A stretch of 64,000 bases of DNA. It comes from an uncultured Atopobium sp. GTDB taxonomy: Bacteria > Actinomycetota > Coriobacteriia > Coriobacteriales > Atopobiaceae. A program made the translations under genes and the position numbers. Within the stretch, counting starts at the first letter, position 1, and every line of letters starts with the position of its first letter. The notes under the pieces are model-generated. The model saw only the letters and a program-made list of their open reading frames with translations, did no database searches and was not told the DNA's origin. Positions 1-8,664 of the stretch are shown here, piece after piece. The stretch spans positions 1 to 64,000 of the forward strand of contig CALIZS010000024.1 in the NCBI GenBank assembly GCA_938028565.1, in the 5' to 3' direction.

Positions 1-950
1 CTATCGGCGGCGGCTCTCCAATCGACGCAGCTAAGGCTATGTGGATCAAGTACGAGTACCCAGAGACCACTTTTGAGGACATGTGCAAGGTCTTCGGCCT
101 TCCTGAGCTCCGCACCAAGGCTCACTTCTGCGCAATTTCTTCTACTTCCGGTACCGCAACTGAGGTAACCGCATTCTCCATCATTACCGATTACCAGAAG
201 GGTGTTAAGTACCCAATCGCTGACTTCCAGATTACCCCTGACGTCGCAATTGTTGACCCTGAGCTCACTTACGGCATGCCTGTTAAGCTTGTTGCTCACA
301 CTGGTATGGACGCACTGACCCACGCAATCGAGGCATACGTTTCTACCGTTGCTTCTATGTACACCGACGGTGACGCTCTCCACGCAATCCGCGAGATTGT
401 CGAGTGGCTGCCAAAGTCCTACGCAGGCGACAAAGAGGCACGTCAGCACATGCATGACGCACAGTGCCTTGCTGGCATTGCATTCTCCTCTGGCCTTCTG
501 GGCATTGTTCACTCCATGGCTCACAAGACCGGCGCTGCATACTCCGGTGGTCACATCATCCACGGTTGCGCAAACGCTATGTACCTGGGCAAAGTTATCC
601 AGTTCAACGCTCGCGACGAGCGCGCAAAGACTCGTTATGCATTCATTGCTAAGGAGATCCTGCACCTCGAGGGCAACACCGAGGACGAGCTGGTAGCAGC
701 ACTTGTCCAGAAGATTCGCGACATCAACGACGCCCTTAACATCCCACAGGGCATCAAGAACTACGGCGAGGGTGGAACCAAGTCCGAGACCTCCATCATT
801 GATGAGAAGGAGTTTTTCGAGAAGGCTCCAGAGGTTGCTCGCCTTGCTATCGAGGACGCTTGCACCCTCTCCAACCCACGCAAGCCTACCCAGGAGGAGA
901 TGGAGCAGCTGCTTAAGTGCGTCTACTTCGACCTTCCTGTCGAGTTCTAA
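1..950 (+). CDS. Iron-containing alcohol dehydrogenase, C-terminal part (5' end outside window)
   Basis: The frame is already open at base 3 and reads GGGSPIDAAKAM before the first in-frame ATG at 39, so the gene begins upstream of the window. The family is the iron-dependent (group III) alcohol dehydrogenases, which interconvert aldehydes and alcohols with NAD(P)H in the cytoplasm. Landmarks are the nucleotide-binding GGGSPID loop, the TSGTATEV segment, AHTGMDALTHAIEAY, and the later HSMAHKTGAAY and HG stretches whose histidines bind iron in this family. It could be a single-domain enzyme or the C-terminal half of a bifunctional AdhE; the missing 5' end decides this. A strong terminator follows 28 bases after the stop. 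Confidence 0.9.
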   Translation, partial: IGGGSPIDAAKAMWIKYEYPETTFEDMCKVFGLPELRTKAHFCAISSTSGTATEVTAFSIITDYQKGVKYPIADFQITPDVAIVDPELTYGMPVKLVAHTGMDALTHAIEAYVSTVASMYTDGDALHAIREIVEWLPKSYAGDKEARQHMHDAQCLAGIAFSSGLLGIVHSMAHKTGAAYSGGHIIHGCANAMYLGKVIQFNARDERAKTRYAFIAKEILHLEGNTEDELVAALVQKIRDINDALNIPQGIKNYGEGGTKSETSIIDEKEFFEKAPEVARLAIEDACTLSNPRKPTQEEMEQLLKCVYFDLPVEF

Positions 951-977
951 GATCTAGCTTAGACACTTAGCTTCGCT

Positions 978-1012
978 AAAAGCCTGGTAGCGTTCCGCTA
1001 CCAGGCTTTTTT
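978..1012 (+). terminator. Rho-independent terminator of the alcohol dehydrogenase gene
   Basis: A perfect 12-bp stem (AGCCTGGTAGCG at 981-992, complement at 996-1007) with a 3-nt loop is followed by a T run. It ends the transcript of the gene stopping at 950. Confidence 0.92.
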
Positions 1013-1141
1013 GCGCGCAGGTACGGGCGTAGGCGGACGGTAGGCTTGCAAGTGGGCAAGTGCGGGCGGGCACGACGACGTGCTGGTAACGTGCGCGGAT
1101 GGGCATTTCGGTGTCGAAAGTTCCTCGAGTAGGGCCCGAGT

Positions 1142-1289
1142 GGTAAAAAATGCGTTTAGTTGGAAATTTCATTTTTCTGCATACAACGTTTGCCCAGATA
1201 AAAGTTTTTGAGGCGGTAAAAAATCGTCTTAGTTGGAGATACATCAATCAAATTTCAATTTTCATTTCCAACTAAACGGGTTTTTTACC
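1142..1289. repeat. Element C, copy 1: MITE-like repeat with 22-bp inverted ends
   Basis: The 148-bp unit begins GGTAAAAAATGCGTTTAGTT and ends with the inverted match ACTAAACGGGTTTTTTACC, and carries an internal third copy of the end near 1214-1236. Nearly the same sequence of identical length lies at 45135-45282, and similarity between those two copies runs on to about 1351 and 45344. Two more copies are at 25711 and 37108. It has no ORF. The rest of the 1013-1515 gap holds no gene I can support: 1021-1100 is GC-rich and repetitive, and 1290-1500 is AT-rich. Confidence 0.85.
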
Positions 1290-1515
1290 TTTTTCGGCAC
1301 ATAATTTTGAACCCAAAAATTACGTATTCATGAAAATGCATTTAATTGCAGAATTATTCAGATTTTTGAAACCAAGCTAGTGAAATTGCATGATGAGTCT
1401 TTGGAAGGGCCTCAAACGACAAATCTTGCGCAGATTTCCCGTGTGATTTTGCATCGGTCAGATTACTTAGGCTATTTCCGGGTATGGAATTCATACTTTT
1501 TCGCGAAGGAGTGCT

Positions 1516-2544
1516 ATGGATTACTGTCTTTCGTACTTTTCAGCGTTTAATTTATTAATGAGTTCCTCTAGGCCATTTGTTTCGTTGTCCACATTAAATG
1601 GTATGGTCAGAGCGCCACTTGTTCCCGAGTCTACGCCTGGAGCGGCTATGGAACGAGAGCTTGCCGTCTACTATGGACACCTGCCGGAAATACAAGGTGT
1701 ACGTCTTCACCAGGAGTCTAATGGTAAGGTTGACCTGCTAATTCGTGATGTGAATTCCGCGTCTACAAGATCAAATGTTGCGCTTCATATCTGTAATTCG
1801 AAGACCTCGTCATCAATGCTTCTGCCCATAGACGCTGGGCAAAAAGGATTTGTTACCTCTCCGGAATTCACTTATTTGCAGATTGCGTCAAAACTCGATT
1901 TCATCGGAACAATCCTTGCAGGTAGTGCGCTATGCTCTGATTATTTTTTGAACCAAAATGGTCACGGTGGAGTTTCACAACGCCAAAATGGCCCTCTGAC
2001 AAATCGCGCTGCAATTGCAAAGTTTCTTGCAACACAAGGAAGAAAGCGTGGCATCGTCCCAGCTAAACGAGCGCTTCAGCACATCGTAGAGAAAGCTCGG
2101 TCGCCCCGAGAGGCTTCGCTTGCCCTGCTATTGTGCCTCCCGTATAACCTCGGTGGCTTTAATCTAGGAACTGTCGAGCTCAATAAGCCAATCGAGCTGG
2201 AAAATCGATATGGCGAGAAAATCACTCGAATTCCTGACCTAACCATTCAGCTCAAGGACAAGAGGCAGAAGCGGGCTATGGTACTGCTAGACTACGATCC
2301 GGCAACTACGCATTCTGGCAATCAAAAAATCACGCGAGACCTGGATAGGGAAAACGAGCTGGTAACAGGCGTTCAGTGTCCGCATTTTTCGGTATCTGGC
2401 GAGATGCTCAAAAGCTTTGAAAGCGTTCAGGGCTTGGTCCGCCAGATTCGCGAGTCTACCGGAATAACTGCACGTGACACGACTATGTCAGATCTTGAAG
2501 AGCGACAGCGAGCATTATGGGCACGACTGTTCAAAGCTAGGTAA
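1516..2544 (+). CDS. Orphan protein with a possible PD-(D/E)XK-like C-terminal domain
   Basis: A 342-residue protein with a good ribosome site (GAAGGAG, 1505-1511) before ATG 1516. I do not recognise the whole family. From about residue 235 it reads IPDLTIQLKD, then VLLDYDPATTH, then ITRDLDRENEL. This resembles the D...(E/D)xD...D..R..EL spacing of DUF559/Vsr-type endonuclease-fold proteins common in Coriobacteriia, with a final HFSVSGEML segment. The N-terminal 60 residues are hydrophobic and serine-rich but not a clear signal peptide. It is monocistronic, flanked by a repeat element upstream and a short tandem repeat downstream. The nuclease reading is a weak pattern match. Confidence 0.75.
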   Translation: MDYCLSYFSAFNLLMSSSRPFVSLSTLNGMVRAPLVPESTPGAAMERELAVYYGHLPEIQGVRLHQESNGKVDLLIRDVNSASTRSNVALHICNSKTSSSMLLPIDAGQKGFVTSPEFTYLQIASKLDFIGTILAGSALCSDYFLNQNGHGGVSQRQNGPLTNRAAIAKFLATQGRKRGIVPAKRALQHIVEKARSPREASLALLLCLPYNLGGFNLGTVELNKPIELENRYGEKITRIPDLTIQLKDKRQKRAMVLLDYDPATTHSGNQKITRDLDRENELVTGVQCPHFSVSGEMLKSFESVQGLVRQIRESTGITARDTTMSDLEERQRALWARLFKAR

Positions 2545-2596
2545 AGTTCCGCTTGAACCGGATAATAGCTTGCCCGAATTTAGACGGACACCTATT

Positions 2597-2634
2597 CAAA
2601 ACCAGGTAGCAAAACCAGGTAGCAAAACCAGCTG
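2597..2634. repeat. 13-bp tandem repeat, three units, upstream of deoC
   Basis: CAAAACCAGGTAG is repeated at 2597 and 2610, with a diverged third unit at 2623. It lies in the 169-bp gap before deoC. It may affect leader structure; no function is visible. Confidence 0.85.
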
Positions 2635-2713
2635 ACACATCTTTTATGCGCCGCTTGCCGTACAATAGAGGGACACAAACCGCTCATAATCGCACAGCCA
2701 GAAGGAGAAAAAA

Positions 2714-3355
2714 GTGGAAGTCAACGGCCTTATCGACCATACAAATTTGAAGCAAAACGCAACCGCTGAGGACATCAAGAAGCTTTGCGCCGAGGCAAAG
2801 CAGTACAAGTTTGCAACTGTCGCCATCAATTCTTGCTGGGTTTCCCTGGCTCACGCCGAGCTCGAGGGCTCTGGAGTTGGCATTACTTCCTGCATCGGTT
2901 TCCCTCTGGGCGCCGCTTCAACTGCAGCTAAGGTCGCCGAGGCCAAGCAGAGCGTTGCCGACGGTACTACCGAGATTGACATGGTCATCAACGGTGGCCA
3001 TCTGGTTGCTGGCGATGACGACTACGTTATCGCTGATATCAAGGCTGTTGTCGAGGCCGCCGGCTCCGTGCCAGTAAAGGTAATCTTGGAGTGCTGCCTG
3101 CTTGATGACGAGCAAATCGTTCGTGCTTGCAAGGATTGTATGGCTGCTGGAGCTGCGTTTGTTAAGACAAGCACCGGCTTTAGCACCGGTGGCGCAACTG
3201 TTCACGACGTTGCTCTGATGAAGCAGACTGTCGGCGACACTTGCAAGGTTAAGGCTGCTGGCGGCATCCACAATAAGGCTGACGCTGAGGCAATGGTCGC
3301 AGCGGGCGCAGATCGTCTGGGCTGCTCCAGCGGAATCGCTATCGTCACCGAGTAG
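2714..3355 (+). CDS. deoC: Deoxyribose-phosphate aldolase
   Basis: A class I aldolase that cleaves 2-deoxyribose-5-phosphate to acetaldehyde and glyceraldehyde-3-phosphate, the last step of deoxynucleoside catabolism. The 213 residues match the short bacterial DeoC length. The Schiff-base lysine is K151 in FVKTSTGF; the proton-relay residues are D89 (EIDMVIN) and K180 (KVKAAGG). The start is GTG 2714 with GAAGGAG at 2701-2707. A terminator follows, so it is transcribed alone here. The partner enzymes deoB, deoD and deoA are 7-16 kb downstream, and yjjI/yjjW lie next door on the other strand, as in the E. coli deo region. Confidence 0.97.
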   Translation: MEVNGLIDHTNLKQNATAEDIKKLCAEAKQYKFATVAINSCWVSLAHAELEGSGVGITSCIGFPLGAASTAAKVAEAKQSVADGTTEIDMVINGGHLVAGDDDYVIADIKAVVEAAGSVPVKVILECCLLDDEQIVRACKDCMAAGAAFVKTSTGFSTGGATVHDVALMKQTVGDTCKVKAAGGIHNKADAEAMVAAGADRLGCSSGIAIVTE

Positions 3356-3407
3356 CTCGCTGAGCTGGAGTTTGCCGGACCGACACTTCATTGATAAGTA
3401 AATGAAG

Positions 3408-3444
3408 ACGACCTCGTAGCATGTGCTGCGAGGTCGTTCTTTGT
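3408..3444 (+). terminator. Terminator after deoC
   Basis: A 13-bp stem with one G-U pair (ACGACCTCGTAGC at 3408-3420 against 3425-3437) and loop ATGT, followed by TCTTTGTT. It separates deoC from the convergent yjjW. Confidence 0.8.
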
Positions 3445-3488
3445 TGCAGTGAAAAGGGCACAAAAGCTGGCGAGAAAGCCGTCAGAAG

Positions 3489-4433
3489 TTAGCTGACGAC
3501 AACCTCGCCAAAGCCCAGGTTGCGGGCTTGCAGCTCAATCGCCTGCATGCGCTCATCGCTTGGAGAAGGGGAGTTCTCCATCGGACCGCGCACGCCAAAA
3601 TGCCTGAACTTCATGAGTCGAATGCGCGTCTGACCGACCTTCTCGCCAAGGGTTGCGGCAATGCCATCAACTGCGGCTTCGGCATCGTTCCAGCCTTCGG
3701 TTACGATGACGCGAACCTCTTCCAGCTTGTTTTGCTCGGCCAAAAACGCAAGGTTTTTGCGGACCGTAACGCCATTTTCGCCGGTCAGGTGCTCAAACCA
3801 CTGATCGTCCCAAGCCTTGACGTCAAGCATGACGCCGCTTGAGAGATCCAGCAGGTCGCGGTACTCGGTGAAGTCGATGGTGCCGTTTGAGTCGATGAGG
3901 CAGTTCAGACCAGCTGCGTTACAGTAGGTGAAGAGTTCGTAGAGGAAGTCGGGACGGAGCATGCATTCGCCGCCTGAGGTGGTAATTCCGCGGATAAACG
4001 GCATGTTGGAAATGCAGCGGTCGGCCACCTCTCTTGCGCTGAGCAGCTCAATCTTTGGCGTGGATTTGTGCTGACACACCTTGATACAGTTGTCGCAGTT
4101 GATGCAAATGGAGTTGTCCCACACAACCTTGCCGTCAGCCACGGACAGGGCGTGAGCTGGGCATGGTTTGACGCACGCCCGGCAGGAGATGCATTCCACC
4201 TGGGTCTCGGGGTTGTGGCAGTAGGCGCAGCGAATGTTGCAGCCCTGCAAGAAGACGGCAGTTCGGCTTCCTGGACCATCTACCAGCGAGAAGGGAATGA
4301 TCTTGTTGACAGGAGCAACACACCCAGTTGGATGTGCTGCTCCTGAACCAGTTACTTCGACGCGCGACACCTTGGGGCTTGACGCTTTGACGCGCGATGC
4401 TCCCAAAGTAGTTTCTGTTGCAGTGCAGGTCAC
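3489..4433 (-). CDS. yjjW: YjjW-type glycyl-radical enzyme activating protein
   Basis: A radical-SAM enzyme that would install the glycyl radical on its neighbour YjjI. The SAM-cluster cysteines are C65, C69 and C72 in GCNIRCAYCHNPE. Two extra ferredoxin-type clusters follow: C81/C84/C87/C91 and C110/C113/C116/C120. This insertion separates YjjW-like activases from the shorter PflA. The start used is GTG 4433, 19 bases after the yjjI stop, with a weak AGAAGAG site. The first 40 residues are not conserved in the family I know, so a later start is possible. It is transcribed after yjjI. The YjjI substrate is unknown, but the location beside deoC suggests nucleoside or deoxyribose metabolism. 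Confidence 0.88.
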   Translation of the reverse strand: MTCTATETTLGASRVKASSPKVSRVEVTGSGAAHPTGCVAPVNKIIPFSLVDGPGSRTAVFLQGCNIRCAYCHNPETQVECISCRACVKPCPAHALSVADGKVVWDNSICINCDNCIKVCQHKSTPKIELLSAREVADRCISNMPFIRGITTSGGECMLRPDFLYELFTYCNAAGLNCLIDSNGTIDFTEYRDLLDLSSGVMLDVKAWDDQWFEHLTGENGVTVRKNLAFLAEQNKLEEVRVIVTEGWNDAEAAVDGIAATLGEKVGQTRIRLMKFRHFGVRGPMENSPSPSDERMQAIELQARNLGFGEVVVS

Positions 4434-4452
4434 GATTGTGCAGCTCTTCTCG

Positions 4453-5955
4453 CTAGTCGCTCATGCGAACCTTGCGCTCACCAAGGTGGTTGGCGGTGAA
4501 GTTGCCCAGGCCATCGTGAGCGGTGTCCTGAAGAACAACGTCGCCAGACTGGAACTTCTTCATCTCGGAACGCTTTGCCAAGAAGCCAGTGATGCGGACC
4601 AGGTCGCCCTCGGAGCTGTAGAACGAGAGGTACTTGTCGTCGATGGAGAATGCGGCTTTGACCACGTCAACGACAGCGTCTGGATTGCGCTCAGCAGTTG
4701 GCTCAGCTGGGAAGATGTCGGAGACGCCACTGTTGAAGAAGCGGTGCATGCGAGCGCTGTGGCGAATGTGGTCGTAGAGATTTGCAGGCTCGTCGCCAAC
4801 CTTGATGCGGACACCCGGGGTAACGCCCTGCTGGTCAGAGAAGCCAGCCTGTGCGTGCAGGGTGAAGCGGCCGCCAAAGACCTCGGAGTAGACGGCGTCA
4901 AAGCTGTTGACCTGGTCAGCAATCTTGACCATGATCTGATCGGCCAGCTCGTTGGCCTCGTCATCCTTGCCGTAGGTGCGGTTGCTGTCAAGATGCAGCA
5001 GCTCAGCAACGCACTCGCTCATGCCGGCAACGCCAAACATGCCGCAGAAGCGCTCGCGAGAAATGAGGCCTTCCTGAGCCAGGAAGCTGGTCTCAAAGAA
5101 GTTGGAATCCTCAACGATAAAGCGGACGCGCTCGTTCATGAAGTTCAGAACCTCGCCAGTTGCGGTTGGCAGCAGGTTGTTCATGAAGTCGTCAACGTTG
5201 GATGCAAGCTTTGCAAGACCTGGAAGGAGTACGCGGCTCAAAGTGTAAGCGCCACCGCCCATAGGAAGGACGTTGTAGCAGCTTACGACGGTGTACTCGC
5301 CAGGGTAGGTCTCTTTGTGGATGCGGTGGTTGGCAAAAGCAGGGTTGGAGCAGACCATGGTGGTCTTGACTGCCAGGCGCATGAACTCGTCGGACGTGAC
5401 CTCTGGATCGTACTTGAGGGTGAAGTTTGGAACTGCGTTCATGAGCTCGCGGTCAACCTCAAGCAGCAGTCTACCTGCACGAGTGTCCTCCGGACCAATG
5501 TTTGCGTGGCAGTAACCGCTCGCAACGGTGCGGTCGATGTGGTTCAGGAAGCGGCGCAGACGAGGCTTAATCTCTGCGTCGGTCATGCCCTCCAGGAACG
5601 GATCAATAATCTTGTCCAGCTGGCCAACGTACACGGGGCGGCTGGTGACGGAAGGAACGTTGTCGTAGAGAGCGGCAAGGCCCCAGAGCAGGTCATCAAG
5701 GGTCTCTGGCTTGTCAAAGCGCAAAAACTCGGAACCGTTCTGAGCAAATACCTGGTAGTCAGGGCAGATGTAGCGAGGACGGTAAGGAGCGTTGCCCTCA
5801 CACATGTCGTCAAGCGCGTGAGCTGCAAAAAGACGGTCAAATTCAGCTGTTGTCTTGATAGGATGCTCAGAGTTCTCGGCAGCCTGAGCCAGGTGCAGAA
5901 CCTTCTGCTTGTACGAGAGGTTGTCGGAAGTGATGATGTCCATGAACTCGCTCAT
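4453..5955 (-). CDS. yjjI: YjjI family glycyl-radical enzyme (DUF3029)
   Basis: A 500-residue protein close to the E. coli YjjI length (about 516). It is a glycyl-radical enzyme homologue of unknown substrate. The C-terminal radical motif is visible as RITGFLAKR with the radical glycine near G457; family versions read R-V-S-G-Y/F. A candidate active-site cysteine lies in VVSCYNVLPMGG. The ribosome site AAGGAG lies 5 bases before ATG 5955. It is followed at once by its activase, forming a two-gene unit downstream of a Crp/Fnr-type regulator. Glycyl-radical chemistry implies a strictly oxygen-poor cytoplasm. Confidence 0.88.
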   Translation of the reverse strand: MSEFMDIITSDNLSYKQKVLHLAQAAENSEHPIKTTAEFDRLFAAHALDDMCEGNAPYRPRYICPDYQVFAQNGSEFLRFDKPETLDDLLWGLAALYDNVPSVTSRPVYVGQLDKIIDPFLEGMTDAEIKPRLRRFLNHIDRTVASGYCHANIGPEDTRAGRLLLEVDRELMNAVPNFTLKYDPEVTSDEFMRLAVKTTMVCSNPAFANHRIHKETYPGEYTVVSCYNVLPMGGGAYTLSRVLLPGLAKLASNVDDFMNNLLPTATGEVLNFMNERVRFIVEDSNFFETSFLAQEGLISRERFCGMFGVAGMSECVAELLHLDSNRTYGKDDEANELADQIMVKIADQVNSFDAVYSEVFGGRFTLHAQAGFSDQQGVTPGVRIKVGDEPANLYDHIRHSARMHRFFNSGVSDIFPAEPTAERNPDAVVDVVKAAFSIDDKYLSFYSSEGDLVRITGFLAKRSEMKKFQSGDVVLQDTAHDGLGNFTANHLGERKVRMSD

Positions 5956-6103
5956 TAGTGCTCCTTACGTTTATCCTGCAAAAACAGGTTTGTGATTGCG
6001 ACGGGTACGTCGGTCGTTCCAAGTTATGGTGCACCGCATAGTGCGGCGCGCCGCCTGGGGCGAGAAGAACGGTCTTGCCCAAGCGTTGTGCCAGGTACAG
6101 AGG

Positions 6104-6871
6104 TTAGTCCAGAAGGTGGGATTCTCCCTCGTGTTTCATTGCGTCGTCGAGGCGCTGGAACTGCCTCTCGGTAATGACAATCTTGCCGTGCTGAACAGAA
6201 ACCATGCCCCTCTCCTTAAGCTCATCGATGCCGCGGGCAACAGTTTTTGTGCTGGTACCAATCTTGTCTGCCAGCTCTTGCCTGGTCAGGCGTACCGTGA
6301 ACGGCCACTCAACAACGCCGCGATGAATCTGATCGCGCGTCAGTTCGCTAAGCATGTACATCAGGCGCTTGGTTCCGCTCCAGGTCAGCAGGCTGCGCTC
6401 GTAGCCGGACTGACGTGTCAGATTCTTGATAATCCAGCGTGAGCGGGTGAGAAGTGCTTCAGGGTCCGAACGAATCCACTGCAGGTAGTCCTCACGTGGA
6501 ACTGAAATAAACTCGCAGCCGGAAGTTGCGGTGAGCGATCCCAGGTAAAACGGGCTCTCGCTAATAACTTCCATCTCGCCAAAAGCAACAGGCGCACGAT
6601 ACTCGTCAATAACATACGTGCTACCTGCGGAATTATGCGACGTAGTGCGCACGGTACCGCGGCACAGAATGTACACGTTATCAACGCGGTCCAGCATGTG
6701 GACAAGGGTCTGTCCAGAATTAAGACGAATCTGCCTACAATGAGAAAGACGATTAGCGGGAACGCGAGAAGCCCATTTGATGATCTTCTTGCGAACGTCG
6801 GAGTCAAGACTGTCAAGGTAGGTTAGAACGTTCACACGAGACCTCGCTGTTCTTGCTTCGTAAGTCCTCAT
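6104..6871 (-). CDS. Crp/Fnr-family transcriptional regulator
   Basis: A 255-residue regulator. Residues about 35-150 form a cyclic-nucleotide-binding-like beta barrel (LNSGQTLVHML, FGEMEVISESPFYLGSL). Residues about 185-235 form a winged helix with recognition segment LADKIGTSTKTVARGIDEL. No FNR-type N-terminal cysteine cluster is seen, so it is not an oxygen-sensing FNR of the usual kind. It lies 148 bases upstream of yjjI in the same direction and could control yjjI-yjjW or the wider nucleoside island; this is inference from position. TTGTC/GACAA half-sites at 6937-6956, upstream of its start, could be an autoregulatory site. Confidence 0.9.
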   Translation of the reverse strand: MRTYEARTARSRVNVLTYLDSLDSDVRKKIIKWASRVPANRLSHCRQIRLNSGQTLVHMLDRVDNVYILCRGTVRTTSHNSAGSTYVIDEYRAPVAFGEMEVISESPFYLGSLTATSGCEFISVPREDYLQWIRSDPEALLTRSRWIIKNLTRQSGYERSLLTWSGTKRLMYMLSELTRDQIHRGVVEWPFTVRLTRQELADKIGTSTKTVARGIDELKERGMVSVQHGKIVITERQFQRLDDAMKHEGESHLLD

Positions 6872-7096
6872 TACAGGACAGTTTTGGCTTAAGTTTGAGT
6901 AATTGTACCTGCTCCCTAAAATAAAAATAAGGACTTTTGTCCACTTTTTGAGACAATTTTCTTGAACAGTATCGGGCTGCGATTAGGTTACGGCCAACCA
7001 GCGGTTAACCTGCGGCCAACCAGCGATCAGCCTGGGTCAGCCCACGGTCAACCTGCGGTCAAGCTGCTGCAAGACATAAAAAGCCCCCACATCAAA

Positions 7097-7142
7097 TGAA
7101 CTGCCTCTCATTTCTTGGACACGAGAAATAGGAGGCAGCTCA
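7097..7142. repeat. Element D, copy 1: 46-bp palindromic MITE-like repeat
   Basis: Runs from TGAACTGCCTCTCATTTC to GGAGGCAGCTCA, with GGAC at the centre. Two other copies of exactly 46 bp are at 7512 and 48099. The ends resemble the terminal inverted repeats of IS150-group (IS3 family) elements, whose ends typically contain CTGC...TTGGAC. No transposase is nearby. Confidence 0.8.
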
Positions 7143-7511
7143 AAACACACCTAAGTCGGATAATCTGTCAAAAAGACGTATACATGACGCTGAAAATACC
7201 TCAATCATGCAGATTATCGTCATTAGATGTGTAATATGCCCGAAATTAAGCAGAATATCTGACATAGGTGTGTTCCTTAGGTGCGGAATTTATCGATAGT
7301 TAAATTTCTTATATAAGTCTATTCATGTTTAAGCATATTAGATGAAGTTTATGCATAAAGATGCATATCAGTCAGTGCGACCGCCTAGCTGCCTGCTATC
7401 TTGATTAGGAACATGTCGATTCTTCAGCAGAACCTACCAAAGCTGCTCTATTTTGTGCGCGAGGCCTAAAAGCCAATGCTAACACGCTGCAGAATCATAA
7501 TCACCCGCATA

Positions 7512-7557
7512 TGAACTACCTCCCATTTCTTGGACATAAGAAATGGGAGGCAGTTCA
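7512..7557. repeat. Element D, copy 2: 46-bp palindromic MITE-like repeat
   Basis: Near-perfect palindrome from TGAACTACCTCCC to GGGAGGCAGTTCA with central TTGGACATAAG. It lies 88 bp past the psuG stop and could also work as a stem-loop at the transcript end. Confidence 0.85.
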
Positions 7558-7644
7558 AAACGACGTAGGGGCCAAAAGAAATGCGATGCTAACGCGGCGT
7601 TTGCACGTGTACTTACGTGGTGCTTACGCAGCACGTGTGAGCAC

Positions 7645-8571
7645 TTACTTGCGGTTGCAAACCTCTGCAGCAACCTTTGCGCCAAGTGCAACGTTGTTGA
7701 AGACTAGCTGGATGTTGGACTCAAGGGAGTTGTTGCCGGTAATCTCAGCAACCTTTGCAAGCAGGAATGGTGTGGACTCTTTGCCGTGGATACCGTTTGC
7801 CTCTGCCTCTGCAAGGGCCTTCTCGATAGCTGCGTCAATAGTGTCTTTATCCATTGCATACTGCTCAGGAATTGGGTTGGTGACCAGAAGGCCGCTGTTC
7901 ATGCCAATCTGCTGCTGGGTAGTAAAGATCTCTGCCAGCTCAGCAGGGGAGTCAACGCGGTAGTCAACGCTAAAGCCGCTCTTGCGGGTGTAGAACGCAG
8001 GAAGCTCCTCGGTCTGGTAACCAAGTACTGGAACACCCTTGGTCTCCAGGTACTCAAGGGTAAGGCCAAGGTCAAGAATGGACTTTGCACCAGCGCAAAT
8101 GACCATAACAGGAGTCTGTGCAAGCTCCTCGAGGTCAGCGGAGATGTCCATGGTGGTCTCAGCGCCACGGTGAACGCCACCAATGCCGCCGGTTGCAAAG
8201 ACGTCGATGCCTGCCATGTGAGCAATCATCATGGTAGTAGTGACGGTAGTTGCGCCGTCCTTCTTCTCCGCGATGATAACAGGGAGGTCGCGGCGGCTAA
8301 CCTTAGCAACCTCGCGGCCCTTCTTGCCCAGGTAGTCAATCTCGTCAGCGGAAAGACCGGCACGCATCTGGCCGTTAATAATTGCGATAGTTGCAGGAAT
8401 CGCACCGTTGTCGCGGATGATCTGCTCAACCTTCAGAGCGGTCTCGACGTTCTGTGGGTAAGGCATACCGTGAGAAATGATGGTGGACTCCAGAGCTACA
8501 ACAGGCTTGTTCTGCTCAAGAGCCTCTTTGACCTCGTCAGATACAACGAGAAAATCCTTCAGGTTAGACAT
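7645..8571 (-). CDS. psuG: Pseudouridine-5'-phosphate glycosidase
   Basis: Cleaves the C-C glycosidic bond of pseudouridine 5'-phosphate to uracil and ribose-5-phosphate. The 308-residue length is typical. Catalytic residues known from E. coli PsuG (E31, K93, K166) align by a constant offset with E28 in ALESTIISHG, K90 in AKVSRRDLP and K163 in CAGAKSILDLG. The metal/phosphate-binding GGIGGVHRGAE loop is present. Start ATG 8571 with TTGGAG upstream. It follows psuK by 90 bases in the same direction, so kinase and glycosidase form a two-step pathway. Confidence 0.96.
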   Translation of the reverse strand: MSNLKDFLVVSDEVKEALEQNKPVVALESTIISHGMPYPQNVETALKVEQIIRDNGAIPATIAIINGQMRAGLSADEIDYLGKKGREVAKVSRRDLPVIIAEKKDGATTVTTTMMIAHMAGIDVFATGGIGGVHRGAETTMDISADLEELAQTPVMVICAGAKSILDLGLTLEYLETKGVPVLGYQTEELPAFYTRKSGFSVDYRVDSPAELAEIFTTQQQIGMNSGLLVTNPIPEQYAMDKDTIDAAIEKALAEAEANGIHGKESTPFLLAKVAEITGNNSLESNIQLVFNNVALGAKVAAEVCNRK

Positions 8572-8611
8572 ATATACTCCAATCGTAAACGACTAATGGA
8601 ACCGAAAGTAG

Positions 8612-8664
8612 TGCCGTGCAGACGCGCTGTGCCGTGCAGACGCGCTGTGCGTGCAGACGCGCTA
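8612..8664. repeat. Tandem repeat in the psuK-psuG spacer
   Basis: GTGCAGACGCGCTGTGCC occurs twice, with a third shortened unit running into the psuK stop codon. This is one of several short GC-rich tandem duplications seen between genes in this window. Confidence 0.8.

Larger units (their letters stand above)
6872..7644. other. 773-bp gap between the regulator and psuG
   Basis: No gene is supported here. It holds two copies of the 46-bp palindromic element D (7097-7142, 7512-7557). A degenerate tandem block at 6983-7070 permutes words such as GGCCAACCAGCG and GTCAACCTG. Between them is an AT-rich stretch (about 7143-7440) that probably contains the promoter of the minus-strand regulator at its left edge and a transcript end for psuG on the right. 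Confidence 0.6.

Noticed and set aside
4234..5958. 574-residue open frame on the + strand opposite yjjI and yjjW
   Set aside because: It is the antisense shadow of two clear radical-enzyme genes, has no ribosome site, and its composition (Val/Leu/Ala with no motif) is typical of the opposite strand of GC-biased codons.
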